64,000 nt of DNA from Cynocephalus volans. Lineage: Eukaryota > Chordata > Mammalia > Dermoptera > Cynocephalidae. Of this stretch, positions 21,010 to 33,200 are shown one piece after another. The translations under genes were made by a program, and so were the position numbers. The stretch covers positions 27,441,577 through 27,505,576 of the forward strand of contig NC_084462.1 in NCBI RefSeq assembly GCF_027409185.1. Direction: 5' to 3'. How positions within the stretch are numbered: position 1 is the stretch's first letter; every line of letters starts with the position of its first letter. The notes beneath the pieces were generated by a model that saw only the letters and a program-made list of their open reading frames with translations, was not told the DNA's origin and ran no database searches.

Positions 21010-21427
21010 AGTAGTTCCCCTTAGCCATGGTTTCACTTTCCACAGTTTCAGTTACCTGCAGTCAACCATGGTCCAAAAATATTACATACGATAAGATATT
21101 GTGAAAGAGAGAGAGACACCACATTCACAAAACTTTTGTTTTTGGTGGCTGGCTGGTACAGGGATCAAACCCTGGACCTTGGTGTCATCAGCACAACCCT
21201 CTAACCAACCAATTCACAAAACTTTTGTAACAGTATACTGTTATAATTGTTTATTATTAGTTATTGTTAATCTCTTACTGTGCCTAAGTTATAAGTTAAA
21301 CTTTATTGTATGTATGTATGTATAGGAAAACACATGGTGTATATAGGATTCAGTACTATCTGTGGTTTCAGGCATCCACTGGGAGTCTTGGAACATATTC
21401 TCCACGGATAAAGGGGGACTGCTGTAG
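21010..21427. mobile_element. Tigger/MER2-like DNA transposon relic with nested SINE
   Basis: Its ends are inverted: 'acagtagttccccttagccatggtttc' on the left and 'ggataaagggggactgctgta' on the right. The right part, 'tgtggtttcaggcatccactgggagtcttgga', is typical of Tigger-family non-autonomous elements. A minus-strand monomeric tRNA-SINE (21140-21211) is inserted with a perfect 17-bp target duplication at 21123-21139 and 21212-21228. Confidence 0.7.
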
Positions 21428-21429
21428 TG

Positions 21430-23690
21430 TTAAATGTTATGCAGGAAGTAAACAGACTGGTGAGAAAGAAAGGAATGGGGTGATGGATTGTGTGAGGTAC
21501 GACTTTAGAAAGGGGCAGGGCAATGTCTTTGAAAAGGGGATAGTTGAGCTAACCCCTGAAAGATACAAAGAAGCCAGCCACTTAAAAGGCTGAAGGATGG
21601 CAGTCCAGGCAATGGGTCAGCAAGTGCAAAGGCCCTGATGCTGGAAAGAGCTTGGTATTTGTGAGGTCACCAGAAAGGAGAGCTGGGTAGCAGAAGCATA
21701 AGAAGTGAGAGGGAACCTCAGGAGATGAGGCCTGAGGGGTTGGCAGGGAGACTCTGTAGGCCAGGGCAAAGGTATGGATTTAACTTCAAGGGTAGTGAGA
21801 GTTTGGGGACTTTTTTTTTTTGACTGGCAAGGGGATTGCAACCCTCAGCACAGTGTCGTCCGCACCACGCTCAGCTAGTGAGCGCACCGGCCATCCCTAT
21901 ACAGGATTTGAACCCGCAGCCTCGGTGCCATCAGCACCGCACCCTCAGTTTTGGGATGTTTTAAGGCAAGGGAATATCTGATTTATATTTTTAAAACATC
22001 ACTCTGGCTGCGGTATAAGATAATAGTGGCTTGAGCACCCAGATGGACGGTCGGTGATGGCAACCACTGATACTGAGAAGCATGAGGTGGAAAGGGAAAA
22101 AATGGGGGAATCTGCAGCCGGATGCCTGAGGAAGTCCGGGTGGAGCAGCTGAGTAGCCCAGTGGTCTGCAGACTTCGGCAAACAACAGAATCACACCAGG
22201 AGCTTGTTAAACCACATATTGCTGGGCCCTGCCCCCAGAGTTTCTATTTCAAGAGTACAGGGATGGGCCCAAGGATGCATTTCTAACAAGTTGCCAGGCA
22301 GTACTGATGCTGCTGGTGTGGCAATTACACTTTCAGAACCACTGAAAAAGGCCATTGGACACAGGAGCCTGGAGCTCAGGGGAGGCCCTAGGCTGGCTGA
22401 CTATATATCACCTGTTTAAGTACATCACATTTAAACCTGTGGGAATGGTCAGGATCTCTCAGGGACTGGAAATAGAAAGGGAAGGGCCCAAGATCCAAGA
22501 ACAGGGCTCTGAGGTTGCTACTGTTAAGGAAAAGGACGACGACTGAGAAGGCTCAGCCAGTGAGGTAGGAGGAAAACCAGGAGAGAGGGCAGTGTCCAGG
22601 AAGCTGTGGTAGGCAGAATGGCCTCCCAAAGATGCTCATGCCCTAATTCCTGGAATCTGTGAATCTGTTACCTTACATGGCAAAACGGACTTCACAGATG
22701 TAGTTAAAGTCACGGCTCTGAATTATCTCTGCGGGCCCAATCTAATCCTATGAGCCCTTAAAAACAGAGCACTTCCTCTGGCTGGAGTCAGAGAAAAATG
22801 CAGCACCGGAGATGGCAAGAGGATGCCAGGCATGAGAAGGATTCGATGCACTGTTGCTGACTCTTGAGATGCAGGGGCCCGTTTGCAAGGACAGGAAGGA
22901 GGCCCCTGGCTGACAGTCAGCAAGGAGAGGGGACCTCGAGCCTGCAGGGATTTAGATTCCGCAACAACCTGAATGAACCTGCAGCAGATTCTTCCCAGAG
23001 CGTCCAGTAAGTAATGCAGCCTTGCTGACACCTTGATTTTAGCCCAGTGAGAACCGTATCAAACTCTAAACCACACAACTGTGAAGTAAGAAGTAGATTA
23101 TGCTTTAAGTAGCTACCGTGGTGGTAATTTGTTACAACGGCTATGGAAAACTAATAAAGAGCCAAGAGAAAAAAGCTTAAACGTGAGAGGTCAACTTTGA
23201 CCACTGCAGACAAGTCTGGTAATCTGAGGACAAAGGGGTGTCTGATGGATTTAGCAGCAAGAGCAGTCTCCGTGGCATGGTGCAAGGGCAAGTGGTATTG
23301 AAGTGGGCTAAAGACAAAATGCAGGGGGAGGAGGTGGAGACAATAATAAAAAGGCCTTTGCAGCCACACTTTGGAGAAGTTTCTCTCCAAAGTGAAGAGC
23401 CGCAGTGGGCCACCTGTAGCTGGAAGGCTTCCTGGGACAAAGGCAGGCTCATATGCTTTAAGGCAGGAGATTTTAGGTCATGCAGAGGCTGAAGGAAATG
23501 ATCCAGCAGCCAGGCAAAGTGGGTGCAGAAGAGAGGGAATACCCACGGGAGTCAAGTCCTTGAGCGACAAGATGGGAAGGATCCCGGGAAAACGGGAATA
23601 GGGGCAAGGACCATTTTTCCTTCAAACTGCAAGGGAGTAGGGGCAGCAGATTTGGGGCACTAGACCATGAGAAGGTGAGACCTATCACTT
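21430..23690. repeat. L2-like stretch with MER5A, MLT1 LTR and a SINE nested in it
   Basis: L2-like text ('aaggccctgatgctggaaagagcttgg', 'gaggaaaaccaggagagagggcagtgtccaggaagc') occupies much of this spacer. Within it are a minus-strand dimeric tRNA-SINE at about 21808-21950, a MER5A with both terminal repeats (cagtggt...accactg, 22159-22344) and an MLT1-type LTR at 22608-23157. No coding sequence is recognised. Confidence 0.5.
22608..23157 (+). repeat. MaLR LTR, MLT1-type
   Basis: It begins 'gtggtaggcagaatggcctcccaaagatgctc' and ends 'gtggtaatttgttacaacggctatggaaaactaata', the canonical MLT1 start and end. About 550 bp, with an internal segment (about 22860-22990) longer than in the copy at 3868. 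Confidence 0.7.
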
Positions 23691-23739
23691 TTTGCCCTCA
23701 GGAACTGGGCGGTTTGATGTTAAAGTCCTGTCTGGGCCT

Positions 23740-24209
23740 AAATTTCTCTGCGACACAGCGGAGGAGGCCTGCCGCGGCCAGCGGCGGGCAGTTGTGGCGT
23801 CCCCGCCAGCCTGCCGCCAGCCACGTGCCCCATCGCGCTGTGCACAAGCCCTCGACCCGGCTTGGTACCCGCCCCGCCTCCTGCCCCGCCCCATCCCTAC
23901 GTCCCCGTCACGTGCCCCATCATGCTCCGCCCACACCCGCGTGCGTGCCCTCCCCGTGGTGTCCCTCGCGCCCGCTGTCACGTGCACCCGCGCGCCGTCT
24001 GCAGCTCCCAGGGCGCGCGAGGGCCGTTGGCGGACGTTGGAGAGAAGTGATGAGCGGCGGCTGCTGGAGGCCTTGGAACAGCGGAACGCCACCGTCGGAA
24101 GGGGACTGCCGGGTATAAAGGGCCGGTGGCCGGGGCCTTCAGAGCCTCCCGGAGTCTCAGCGGGCAGGGCGGCGGGCTGGGGCTCTCGCCGCGGGCGGCC
24201 AGCGCGGAC
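23740..24209 (+). promoter_or_regulatory. FKBP6: FKBP6 CpG-island promoter with three CACGTG E-boxes and a TATA box
   Basis: A CpG island begins near 23740 and runs into exon 1. Three perfect CACGTG E-boxes lie at 23822-23827, 23909-23914 and 23979-23984, with GC-boxes (ccccgcccc) between them. A TATAAAG at 24114-24120 puts the likely start of transcription near 24145, about 65 bp before the ATG. FKBP6 is a germline gene. E-boxes in CpG islands of germline genes are known docking sites for MAX/MGA-containing PRC1.6 repressor complexes in somatic cells, so such control is plausible here. Long open frames on both strands across this island are composition artefacts. Confidence 0.7.
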
Positions 24210-27200
24210 ATGGGGGACAGCGCCCGGAACAGGGGAGTCCTGGATGGGAAAGACGCCCCCGGCCAGGTGAGGGACGGCGCTGGAGGCCCGGGTAGCATTG
24301 GTGGCCAGTCGGGTGGGTCCGAGGTCTGAGGTCTGGCTTTCGTTCTCCACCAGTCCCTGTATGAGCGGTTAAGTCAGAGGATGCTGGACATTTCTGGGGA
24401 CCGAGGAGTACTGAAGGATGTCATCCGAGAGGGTGCTGGAGAACTGGTGACACCTGATGCTTCGGTGCTAGGTATGGCCTGCGGCACCTGCTGTTTGTCC
24501 TCGGGGACCATGTATTTGTACTCTCCTTTGGGGCGAGGGAGACCACGTTTTCAGAAAACAGCATTTTATAGGGTCAGAAATGCTTTGTTTGAATTGAGGA
24601 TTTTAAGAGGAAAGTAAGGGACACTGTTTCCCCCTGCGTGATGCCACGGTGAGCAGTGAACACTCGGAGGCACGTGAAGAAAGAGGAAAAGGTTCATTCC
24701 TATAGCTCAGGGAGCTGGGCAACTTAAACTCATCTAATTCATTGTTTCTGTGTGGTGATGAAAGAGACTTGCTATTATGGAGGTGTGGGTGTTTTGGTCT
24801 GTTCTTCTTACACTCTTATCTTTCCTCTGTTCTAGTGAAATATTCTGGATATCTGGAGCACATGGACAAGCCCTTCGATTCTAATTGCTTTAGGAAAACT
24901 CCTCGGCTAATGAAACTTGGAGAGGGTAATTCAGATTGGGAGCTGGAAAAGTAAGGGATTGCTTGGGGAAGAAATGCCTTAGGATGGGAAAACTCTGTCC
25001 GGTGCAGAGAGTCTTTGAGTTGATTTTTCTGAGGCCGGGTTTTTGGTAAACCAGCCATAGTCTCTTCCACATTTCCCATTGAGACCTCGATATTTGGGAG
25101 ATGGCCTACGTGGCAAGGTTACCGTTGCATCTTGATTTAACCATTGGGCACTTTTCTTTGTTCATCTATTAAATAAACATCTATTGAATGCTTATTTCCC
25201 ACAATGCCTGGAGAAAAGAGAGGCTATACTTAGAAGATTAGAATGCCTCTGCCCTTAAGGTCTTCACAGTGGGTGGAGGAGACTGACCCGCATTCAGACA
25301 ACCTAGTAGAATTGGATGAGTGCCTGGGAGGTATAAGCAGTGTTGTGGGTGTGCTTAATGAAGGCACAGTTAACTCAGGGCTGGGAGGATTAGGGAAGGC
25401 TTCGTGGAAGAGAGGGCATTTAAAACGAGTCCTGAAGTTTGAATAAGATTTCAACCAAGGTAGAAGCTGGCATGGGGTGAGGAGGAAGACATCGTAGGAA
25501 GAAGGAACTACATGACAAAGATGTAGATGTAGAGGCCAGAATACTGCTGAGCCTGGAGAAGCTGGAGTTTGGGAATGGGTGGTGGTAGTGGGACGCAAGG
25601 TTGAAAAGTGAGTTGGGTCCACAATGCAGAAGTCTTGGAATAGCACATGGAGAAGTTTGCACTTGGATGGGGAAGAAGCTGATGGGCAAGTTTCAACCAA
25701 CTTCTTTGTCTCTTCTTCCAGATATCACCCTTAGAGGCATGGAACTGGGTCTTCTGAGCATGCGGAGAGGGGAACTAGCCAGGTTTCTATTCAGACCATC
25801 CTACGCCTATGGAGCGCTGGGCTGCCCTCCCCTGTTCCCCCCAAACACCACTGTTCTGTTTGAGATTGAGCTGCTTGACTTCCTAGACTCTGCTGAGTCA
25901 GACGAGTTTTGTGCTCTCTCAACTGTAAGTTCCAGAACACAGATGTCAGTACTTTATAGAGAGTGGGATGGGTTTGTGGTAATTCTAGATAGCCTACCCT
26001 CCTTGCTGATGATCATATACCCCAGGTTCCCCGCCAGGCTCTTGTGTGTCATTCCTCCGCTTCCTAGTCCACCTTAGCAGTGACTCTCGTGTATGGATAA
26101 ATGTGCTGGGCCAAGGTAAGGCCAGGGTTTGTTATGCGTTAGCAGTTTGAGCTGATCCTTCGGTCGCTCTTTGCCTAGTTCTCCCTAAGAGACGGTGATC
26201 ATTTGCTTTCCAGCAGTGAGTTTGATTTCCAGCAAGTCAGGCATTGGTAGCTCATAATTAGGGTGATTGGATAATTGATTGTCCAACCCAGGACACTTGA
26301 GAGTGAAAAAGGCTACTAACTGGATGGGATACCCAGAACATCAGGTGTAAACTGGGACAGTCCCAGGGAAACTAGGATATATGATCAGTGTCCTCATGTC
26401 TTAAGTTTTGCCTTTTCTTTGTAGACTTTCACTTAACCTTATTCCATAGGTACAGGGCTTCTAATGCCATCAACAGTCATATGCACTGTCTTTATCATGC
26501 TGTCGCACACTGTATATGAGGCCCAAGATGTCCATCCCAGGGTTTACATCTACATGTGGTGTCTCCCAGCTAAATTGTCAGCACCCCAAGTGAGGGATCT
26601 CACCTTTTTCTCATCTTTCTACAGAGTAGGGGTTCTTGCAGATGCCTGGCTCCCACCAGTGGTGTACTGATTTGAGATCTCTGGGGATGGGGCCAGGACA
26701 AAAGAGCACTGTGGGTGATTCTGATATGTAGCCAGGGTAAAGCATCATGACCATAAAGACCACCAGGGCAAACCAAGACCTGTTAAATGCTTGTTGGATA
26801 AAGGGTGGTTGTGAGCCTCGATTTCTGTGCTTGGCAAGTCCCATCAGTTTCTAATTGCATGGGAGACTGCTTCATGGAACATGTTGGAAAGACTGAAGAA
26901 GTGGACTGCCTTCTGGCTCTAGTCTGTAAGATGGGACCAGTTATAACACCAACCTGCCGCAGCGACTGTTGTAATTCAGAGATGACCTCTGTACACATAA
27001 GGCAGTAAACAAAAGTTCAGAATCTAAAAGAAAAACTAACAGCCATAGTAACACTTGGCATATGGCTTTGGTTTCCTTGCTGGGTATTCTTCGTATCTTT
27101 CATCCCCAGGAGCAACAAAACCAATTTCCTCTTCAGAAGGTCCTAAAAGTGGCAGCTACTGAACGGGAGTTTGGCAACTACCTTTTCCGCCAAAATCGTT

Positions 27201-30200
27201 TCTGTGATGCCAAAGTGAGATATAAACGGGTAAGAATGCTTTCAAAGTTAAGGGTGAGTTTAGATCCAGAAAACTTGCTTGCTTAAAAAACACAGACTTT
27301 GTCTCTTTCCCTACTTTTTATGGGCAGCCATTAAGAAAAATCTCACTTAAAAAAAAAAAACTTTCATGCCAAAGGGATAATGACTGGGAGAGGGGACAAA
27401 GGGGGTTTAGGAGGCACCTAGTAATGTTCTATGTTCTGGATGCTGGTTAATGGGTGTGTTTAGGTTGTGAAAATTTATTGAGTTATGCCCTTATTTTTGT
27501 TCTTAACTGTATGCACATATATTTAAGTTAGAAGTTTGTTTTTTGTTTTGTTTTGTTTTTAAAAGATGACCGGTAAAGGGATCTTAACCCTTGACTTGGT
27601 GTTGTCAGCACCACGCTCTCCCAAGTGAGCCACGGGCCGGCCCTTAGGTTAGAAGTTTTAAAAATTCCCATCCCACTGCTCTATAAAATAAACTTTATTA
27701 GTTAAAACATTGCCATCCAAGTAGTAGATCCTCTACCATCTGGTTTCTCTGTTTGCCATCTTCATTTTGTCTCTCTGACAGTGGAGATTCATCTGACTCT
27801 GGAGTCATTCCAGTCTCACCAAAACCTTCTCATTGTGATTTAGCTTCTTGTGTAGGTTATGCTGACAGCAGTTTTCTGCTTCCTTTGTAATTCGATTACT
27901 TCAGCAAATATGAGCAGTTTTTGTGTGCCAAACTACTCTAGGTTCTAGAGGCAAACAGGACAGTTTCGAAGCTAGAGGCATGCTGACTTTGTTTCACTGC
28001 ATGCCAATCCTAAACTATTCAAGATTTGCAATCAGCTGAAAGTAACAGAATCCTGAAAAATAAACTAGAAATTTATTTTTTTTCACATAAGGAGAATTCT
28101 GAAGAAATGCAGTCCAAGTCTGAAGGGAGGCAGTTCCACAAAGCCTCAGGGATCCAGGTTCCTTTGTCTTTCTTCTTAACCAACCTTGTATGTGTCCTCG
28201 TCTCCTCCTCACAAGGTCACTCAGCAGCATTACATGGTCACCTGGTCTGGACGAAGGGAGCAGAAAAGAGTCTGGAGGCATCTGATGTTTGTTTATTTAT
28301 GTTAAGAGCTTTCCAGAAGTCCTCCCAGTGTCTTCCCTTTCTATTTCCTTGGCCAGACCATGTTTTATGAACACTCTTCTTAGCTGTATGGGAAGTTGGA
28401 AAATGTAGTTTTTCAGTTAGTACACTGCTGCTTTGAATTAAATGGGGGTTCTGTTAGAAGAAGGGGGACATGGATATTGGGTAACAGGATCTGCCACATT
28501 TGGCTCCTTCGAATACAAGCCAGGGAGTGAAGACGGGGGAGCACATGCCTGCGCATTTGTCATTTGGGGTGTGAGAAAAACAGGTTTCTAAACTTGGAAG
28601 GTAGAGATTTTGCCTCATGGTCAAGTTGAATCGTGGATACTGTTACTTGTAAAGCTTCTGGAGAGATAGCCTGCTTACTTGAAAAACATTTTTCCCACAA
28701 AAAACCCACTTCACTCCTTGCATCCCCTAATCCTGTTTCCTCAGTTTGATCCCCTGAGGCTATCACTTTTTAATTGTGTCTGCTGTTTTCTCTGGTAGTC
28801 TGCATTTACAAATAACGTGCTTTGTTGGTCTTTCTGACATTTTTGATCTCTCATTATGAAAGCTGAGGCTTTAGACCTCACTGTCACCTCACTTCTGTTT
28901 TCCCAGTGTTGTTGTGTCGCAATTTTAAAAATCAGGATTCAGTCTTACATCGTTAAGGGTGTATAAATATGACGTACTGCAGAGCCAAGTAATTTACTAT
29001 GATTATATCCCCTTTCTTGTGCAGCATCCCCCTTTTTTGCCCCTTAAATTGCTTCTTTGTTTGTTCAGTTTTCTATATACCTATCACTGTTCCTTCCTAA
29101 ACTTGCCCACAGCAGTAGAAAGCTCCTTTCAACACAATTTTCCATGTGGTCAGGCCTGTCATCCATTAGTCCCATGTTTTTCTGGGGACGTCTCCACTGG
29201 AGCTCCTAGTCAGGCTGGATGCTTTCTGGGCCCACTGCACAGCTCTTGTCCTGGGGCTACCCTGTGATTCTGTTTTGTGAATTTCCCATTATTTTTCTCA
29301 ATTTGCTCCTTTGTTTTGATAGAGTACATTGTTGTATGTCTAAAAATATTTTTTTTATACTTCTAGAATTGCTGTTAAGTCTAATACCATCTAGGTTCCT
29401 ATACCTTTATATGTAACCTATGTTTTTTCTCTGGAAAGAGTTTATGATTCTTTTTCTTTCTTTTGTTTTTTGTTTTCTTTTGTCATCTGGCTGGTATGGG
29501 GATCCAAACCCGTGACTTTGATGTTATAAGGCTGAGGATCTTTTTTCTTTCCTGTCATGTTAGTGATCTTACAACATTTTACAGTGATGTGCCTCTGTAT
29601 GTGTTTTTAAATTTGTTGTGTTGAGCCCTTTGTATTTTCTTTCAGGAAATTTTTCCTCAGCTCTGAGAACATTTCTTGAGTCTTGAGTTATTTCTTTGAT
29701 AATTTGCTTCTGTCTTTCTCCACTGCTCTCTTTTTCTGAAACTCCTATTAATTAATTATCAGATTCCTGGATTGAGCTTCTAGTCTGGGAGCTTTCCTTG
29801 ACTTTTTTTTTTTTTTTTTTTTGCCATTTCTTCTAATGAATTTTTCATTAAAAATTTTTTTTCAAAACCTCTTTGTTCTGTTTCTTTTTTCCAGCATTCT
29901 GTTCTGGTTTCATATATGCATTATTTTCTCTTACCTTTTAAGACTACTGATTATAATTTTTAAGTTTTCTTCTCTCTGAATCATCTTTTTTAATCTAAAC
30001 TCTTTTTCTGTTTGGTTTTCTGTGTTCATTTGCATTGTTTGGTGGCAAGTCACAGAGACCTGTAATTATGGTGATCTAGTTTATTTTTCATTCATGTGAA
30101 AGGCTAGAGGTCTGCAAACCAGGCCTGGTTGGTGGCTCTGCTTCACATGTGTTCTAGAGTGGGACTCTGGGCCTTATGGTCCAGGATGGCGATCTCTGAG

Positions 30201-33200
30201 TTCTAGGCAGCAGAAGGGAAGAAAGGGTGGAGGACATGTACCAACTCTCCTTTAAGGAAGGTTCCTGCCATATGACACTTCTACTGAATTATGTTTTCCA
30301 GAATCTGTTCTCTTGGCCATGCCTGGCTGCAGGGAAGGCTAGCAAATACCTATATTGTGGTTGTACATGTTTCTAGCAAAAAAATCCTGTTATTGTGGAA
30401 GAAGAAGAGAACATCTACTTGGGAGACAGAAGGCCACCCCTCCCACAGAGGCTTTCCTCAAATGGCTGGTGATCTTCCGGTGACCCTTAAGGTTTGAAAG
30501 AGGCATCAGAAAGCTGATTGGGAACTCCAGGTGTTTGGTGGGGCAGGTTACAGTGTGATCAGATAGAGACTCCACACATCAGAGTATGCAGATGTTTCCT
30601 TCCAGGCCATTTGTTCTCCCATCTTCCACCCAGTGGCTGTGCCTAGCTACCGGTGTCTGGGAGCCAAGCAGGGGAACAGGACCAAGGTTCTCACTGTCTG
30701 TCACTGAGACTTTCATACCCCTGGTGTCAGTATACCACCTTCCTGCCCTCTGTTCTATCCTGCCCCTGAATCAAGAACCCCTTTGTTTTCATTTCTTTAG
30801 AAACTAGACCACTGATTCCTGAGGTGGTGGCCGTCTGGACGTTTAGGGACAGTGCGTGGAGAGAACATTTGACCTGTCCTCCTTTGCTCAGCCCCGCTTG
30901 CACCCTCTGATGGCTCTCATTCCTCATTCTGTCAGTGCCTGGGGCTCTCGTGTCTTTGGGCTGCAGACCTGCCCCTTTTATACTGGCACTGTGCTCTCCG
31001 AAGTTGGTTATTGACCGCCGTCCACTCTGACAACATTGGGTTGTTATTGGTCCTTCTCCTGTCCTTTGCTCTTGTTGGAGCATACCTTTCTTATACCTTT
31101 AGGGTTAGGAGAGAGTAGAGGATGTGTGTTGTCTGCCTCGCTCAGACAGCAAGTTTCGCATGCCTTTTCCTATTAGAAATTTCCTGTCTTTGGAGCAGCA
31201 GATTGATATTTATTGAGCACCACTGTGTTTCCAGCCTTTTGCACAACATAGTATGGGTCACACTAGAAGTATCAGGCAGGGTTCTTGTTCTGAAAGAATT
31301 TGAATCTAGTTGTGAAGATAAAATGCGGCTCCAACAATTAACAAATGCCTTTGGTCTGGGTGTTTGTGTTTCCGCAAAATTCATATATTAAAACCTAATG
31401 ACCAATGTGATGGTATTTGGAGGTGGGACCTTTAGGAGGTGATGGGGTCATGAGGATGGAGCCTTCATGAAAGGATTAGTGCCCCTCTAAAGGAGGCCCT
31501 CGAGAGCTGCTGCCTGGCCCCTTCTACCATGTGAGGACATAGCTAGCTGGCACAATCAGTGAACCAGAGAGCAAGCCCTCACCAGACACCGAATCTGGCT
31601 GCACTCTGATTCTGGATTTCCCAGCCTCCAGAACTGTGAGCAATGAATTTCTATTGTTTATAAGCTAACTACCTTATGGTGTTTTTGTTCTAGCAGTTTT
31701 CTTTTTGTTTTTGTTCTAGCAGTCTGAATGGACTAAGGTAGGTACTTAGTGCTGTAGTTTTTCAGAGAAGGGGAAGATTTTGTGGGCTAGAACAACTTGT
31801 AGAGGCTTCTTACAGAAGAAATGGGGCTTTTAGCTGAGTCTAGATGGATGCAATGGCACTTAGGGAAGTAGAAGGAAAAATTAACCGTGGGCAGGAGAAA
31901 AAAAATGAGCAAAGGTGTGAAAGTGAACAGAACCTCTTCAGGGTGCAGTTGGTAGGTTCCTTCCTGAAAAATAGTAGGGAAATAGAGATGTGGCGGCTAG
32001 ATTCAGGAAGACATTAAAATGTGTATGGATGGATTTTGACTTGATGAAGTAGATGGTAGGTGTATTAATTCATTTTTATGTTGCTATAACAGAATACGTA
32101 GGACTGGGTAATTTATAAACAATGGGATTTATTTGGCTTGTTGAAGCAAAGGACTTCAGTCTATAAGAAAATTTTAAGGAGGTGCTTTGTTAGATTTGCA
32201 AATCGGGGGAGACTACCTCTCACAATGAAGAGAAAGTCTGCCCACTTAAAAGAAAGGAGAAGAGTTTTCATAATAAAAAATATGGAAGTTTGAGCGGTAA
32301 AATAAGGTTCCATACGTTGTTTAAAACATAACAGGTTAGTAATTACTTTGTTTTTCCGGGATGTCTTTGATCTACAAAACAAGGTTAATTGCATTTGCAG
32401 GACTTAGATAAATGGTTACATTTATTATAATCTAAACAGTAGGTTTCTTGATGTTAATAAATTCCAGTGAAATTCTGCTTTGTCGGGCCCAGAGGAACAA
32501 GTCATTTTATTTATTTATTCATTTGTCTTTAAAATTTATTTAGTATTATTATTATTATTTTACATTCTAAGATGTTGTGGAGCAATTGGGGGAGGGGGAG
32601 AGGGAAAGGAGGAAGGGAAAAGGGTGGAAGAGGAAGGAGGGGAGAGTGGTCAAGGCCTGTGGCACCCCCCTCGTTCCGACAAGGGAGCCCCAGGGGGCTT
32701 CCGTCGACTTGGTTTCGGCTTGGCTGGATGTGGACTTTGTGGGGGCATGGCTGAGGCCCTCGGCAACCCCCTCCCCCCAACCTGGGAGCCCAGGGCACTT
32801 CCAGCAGCAGCCTGGTGGCCCTGCTTTATAGCATTTGCCTATTTCTGTGGTGTAAATATTGCCGCCATAGTTGATTTCAAGCTACTAAAGTGATATTAAT
32901 CACTGCCCTGGCTGGGGACCCCAGACACAAGTCATTTTAAAGTTGAAACATGGAGTTATTCTCCCTTCACTTCTCCTTTCTGGCCTCATTTCCTCTTCCA
33001 GATCACAATTCTGGGACAGCTGCATCTCGTGTGGGCCTCAGGCTGCTGCTTCTCATGGCAGAAAGCAGCATGGGAGCCAACATGTACAGAGATTGCATGG
33101 CAAAAGAGAAAGCGGTGGGGGGGGGGAGGAGGAAGGTGCCCAGCTCTTTTTAACAACCAGCTCTCTCAGGAAATGCCTGAGAGCTCACTCACTCCCCAGT

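Noticed and set aside
23685-24350. 221-codon minus-strand and 192-codon plus-strand frames over the FKBP6 CpG island
   Set aside because: CpG-island composition removes stop codons; neither frame has domain features, and they overlap FKBP6 exon 1.
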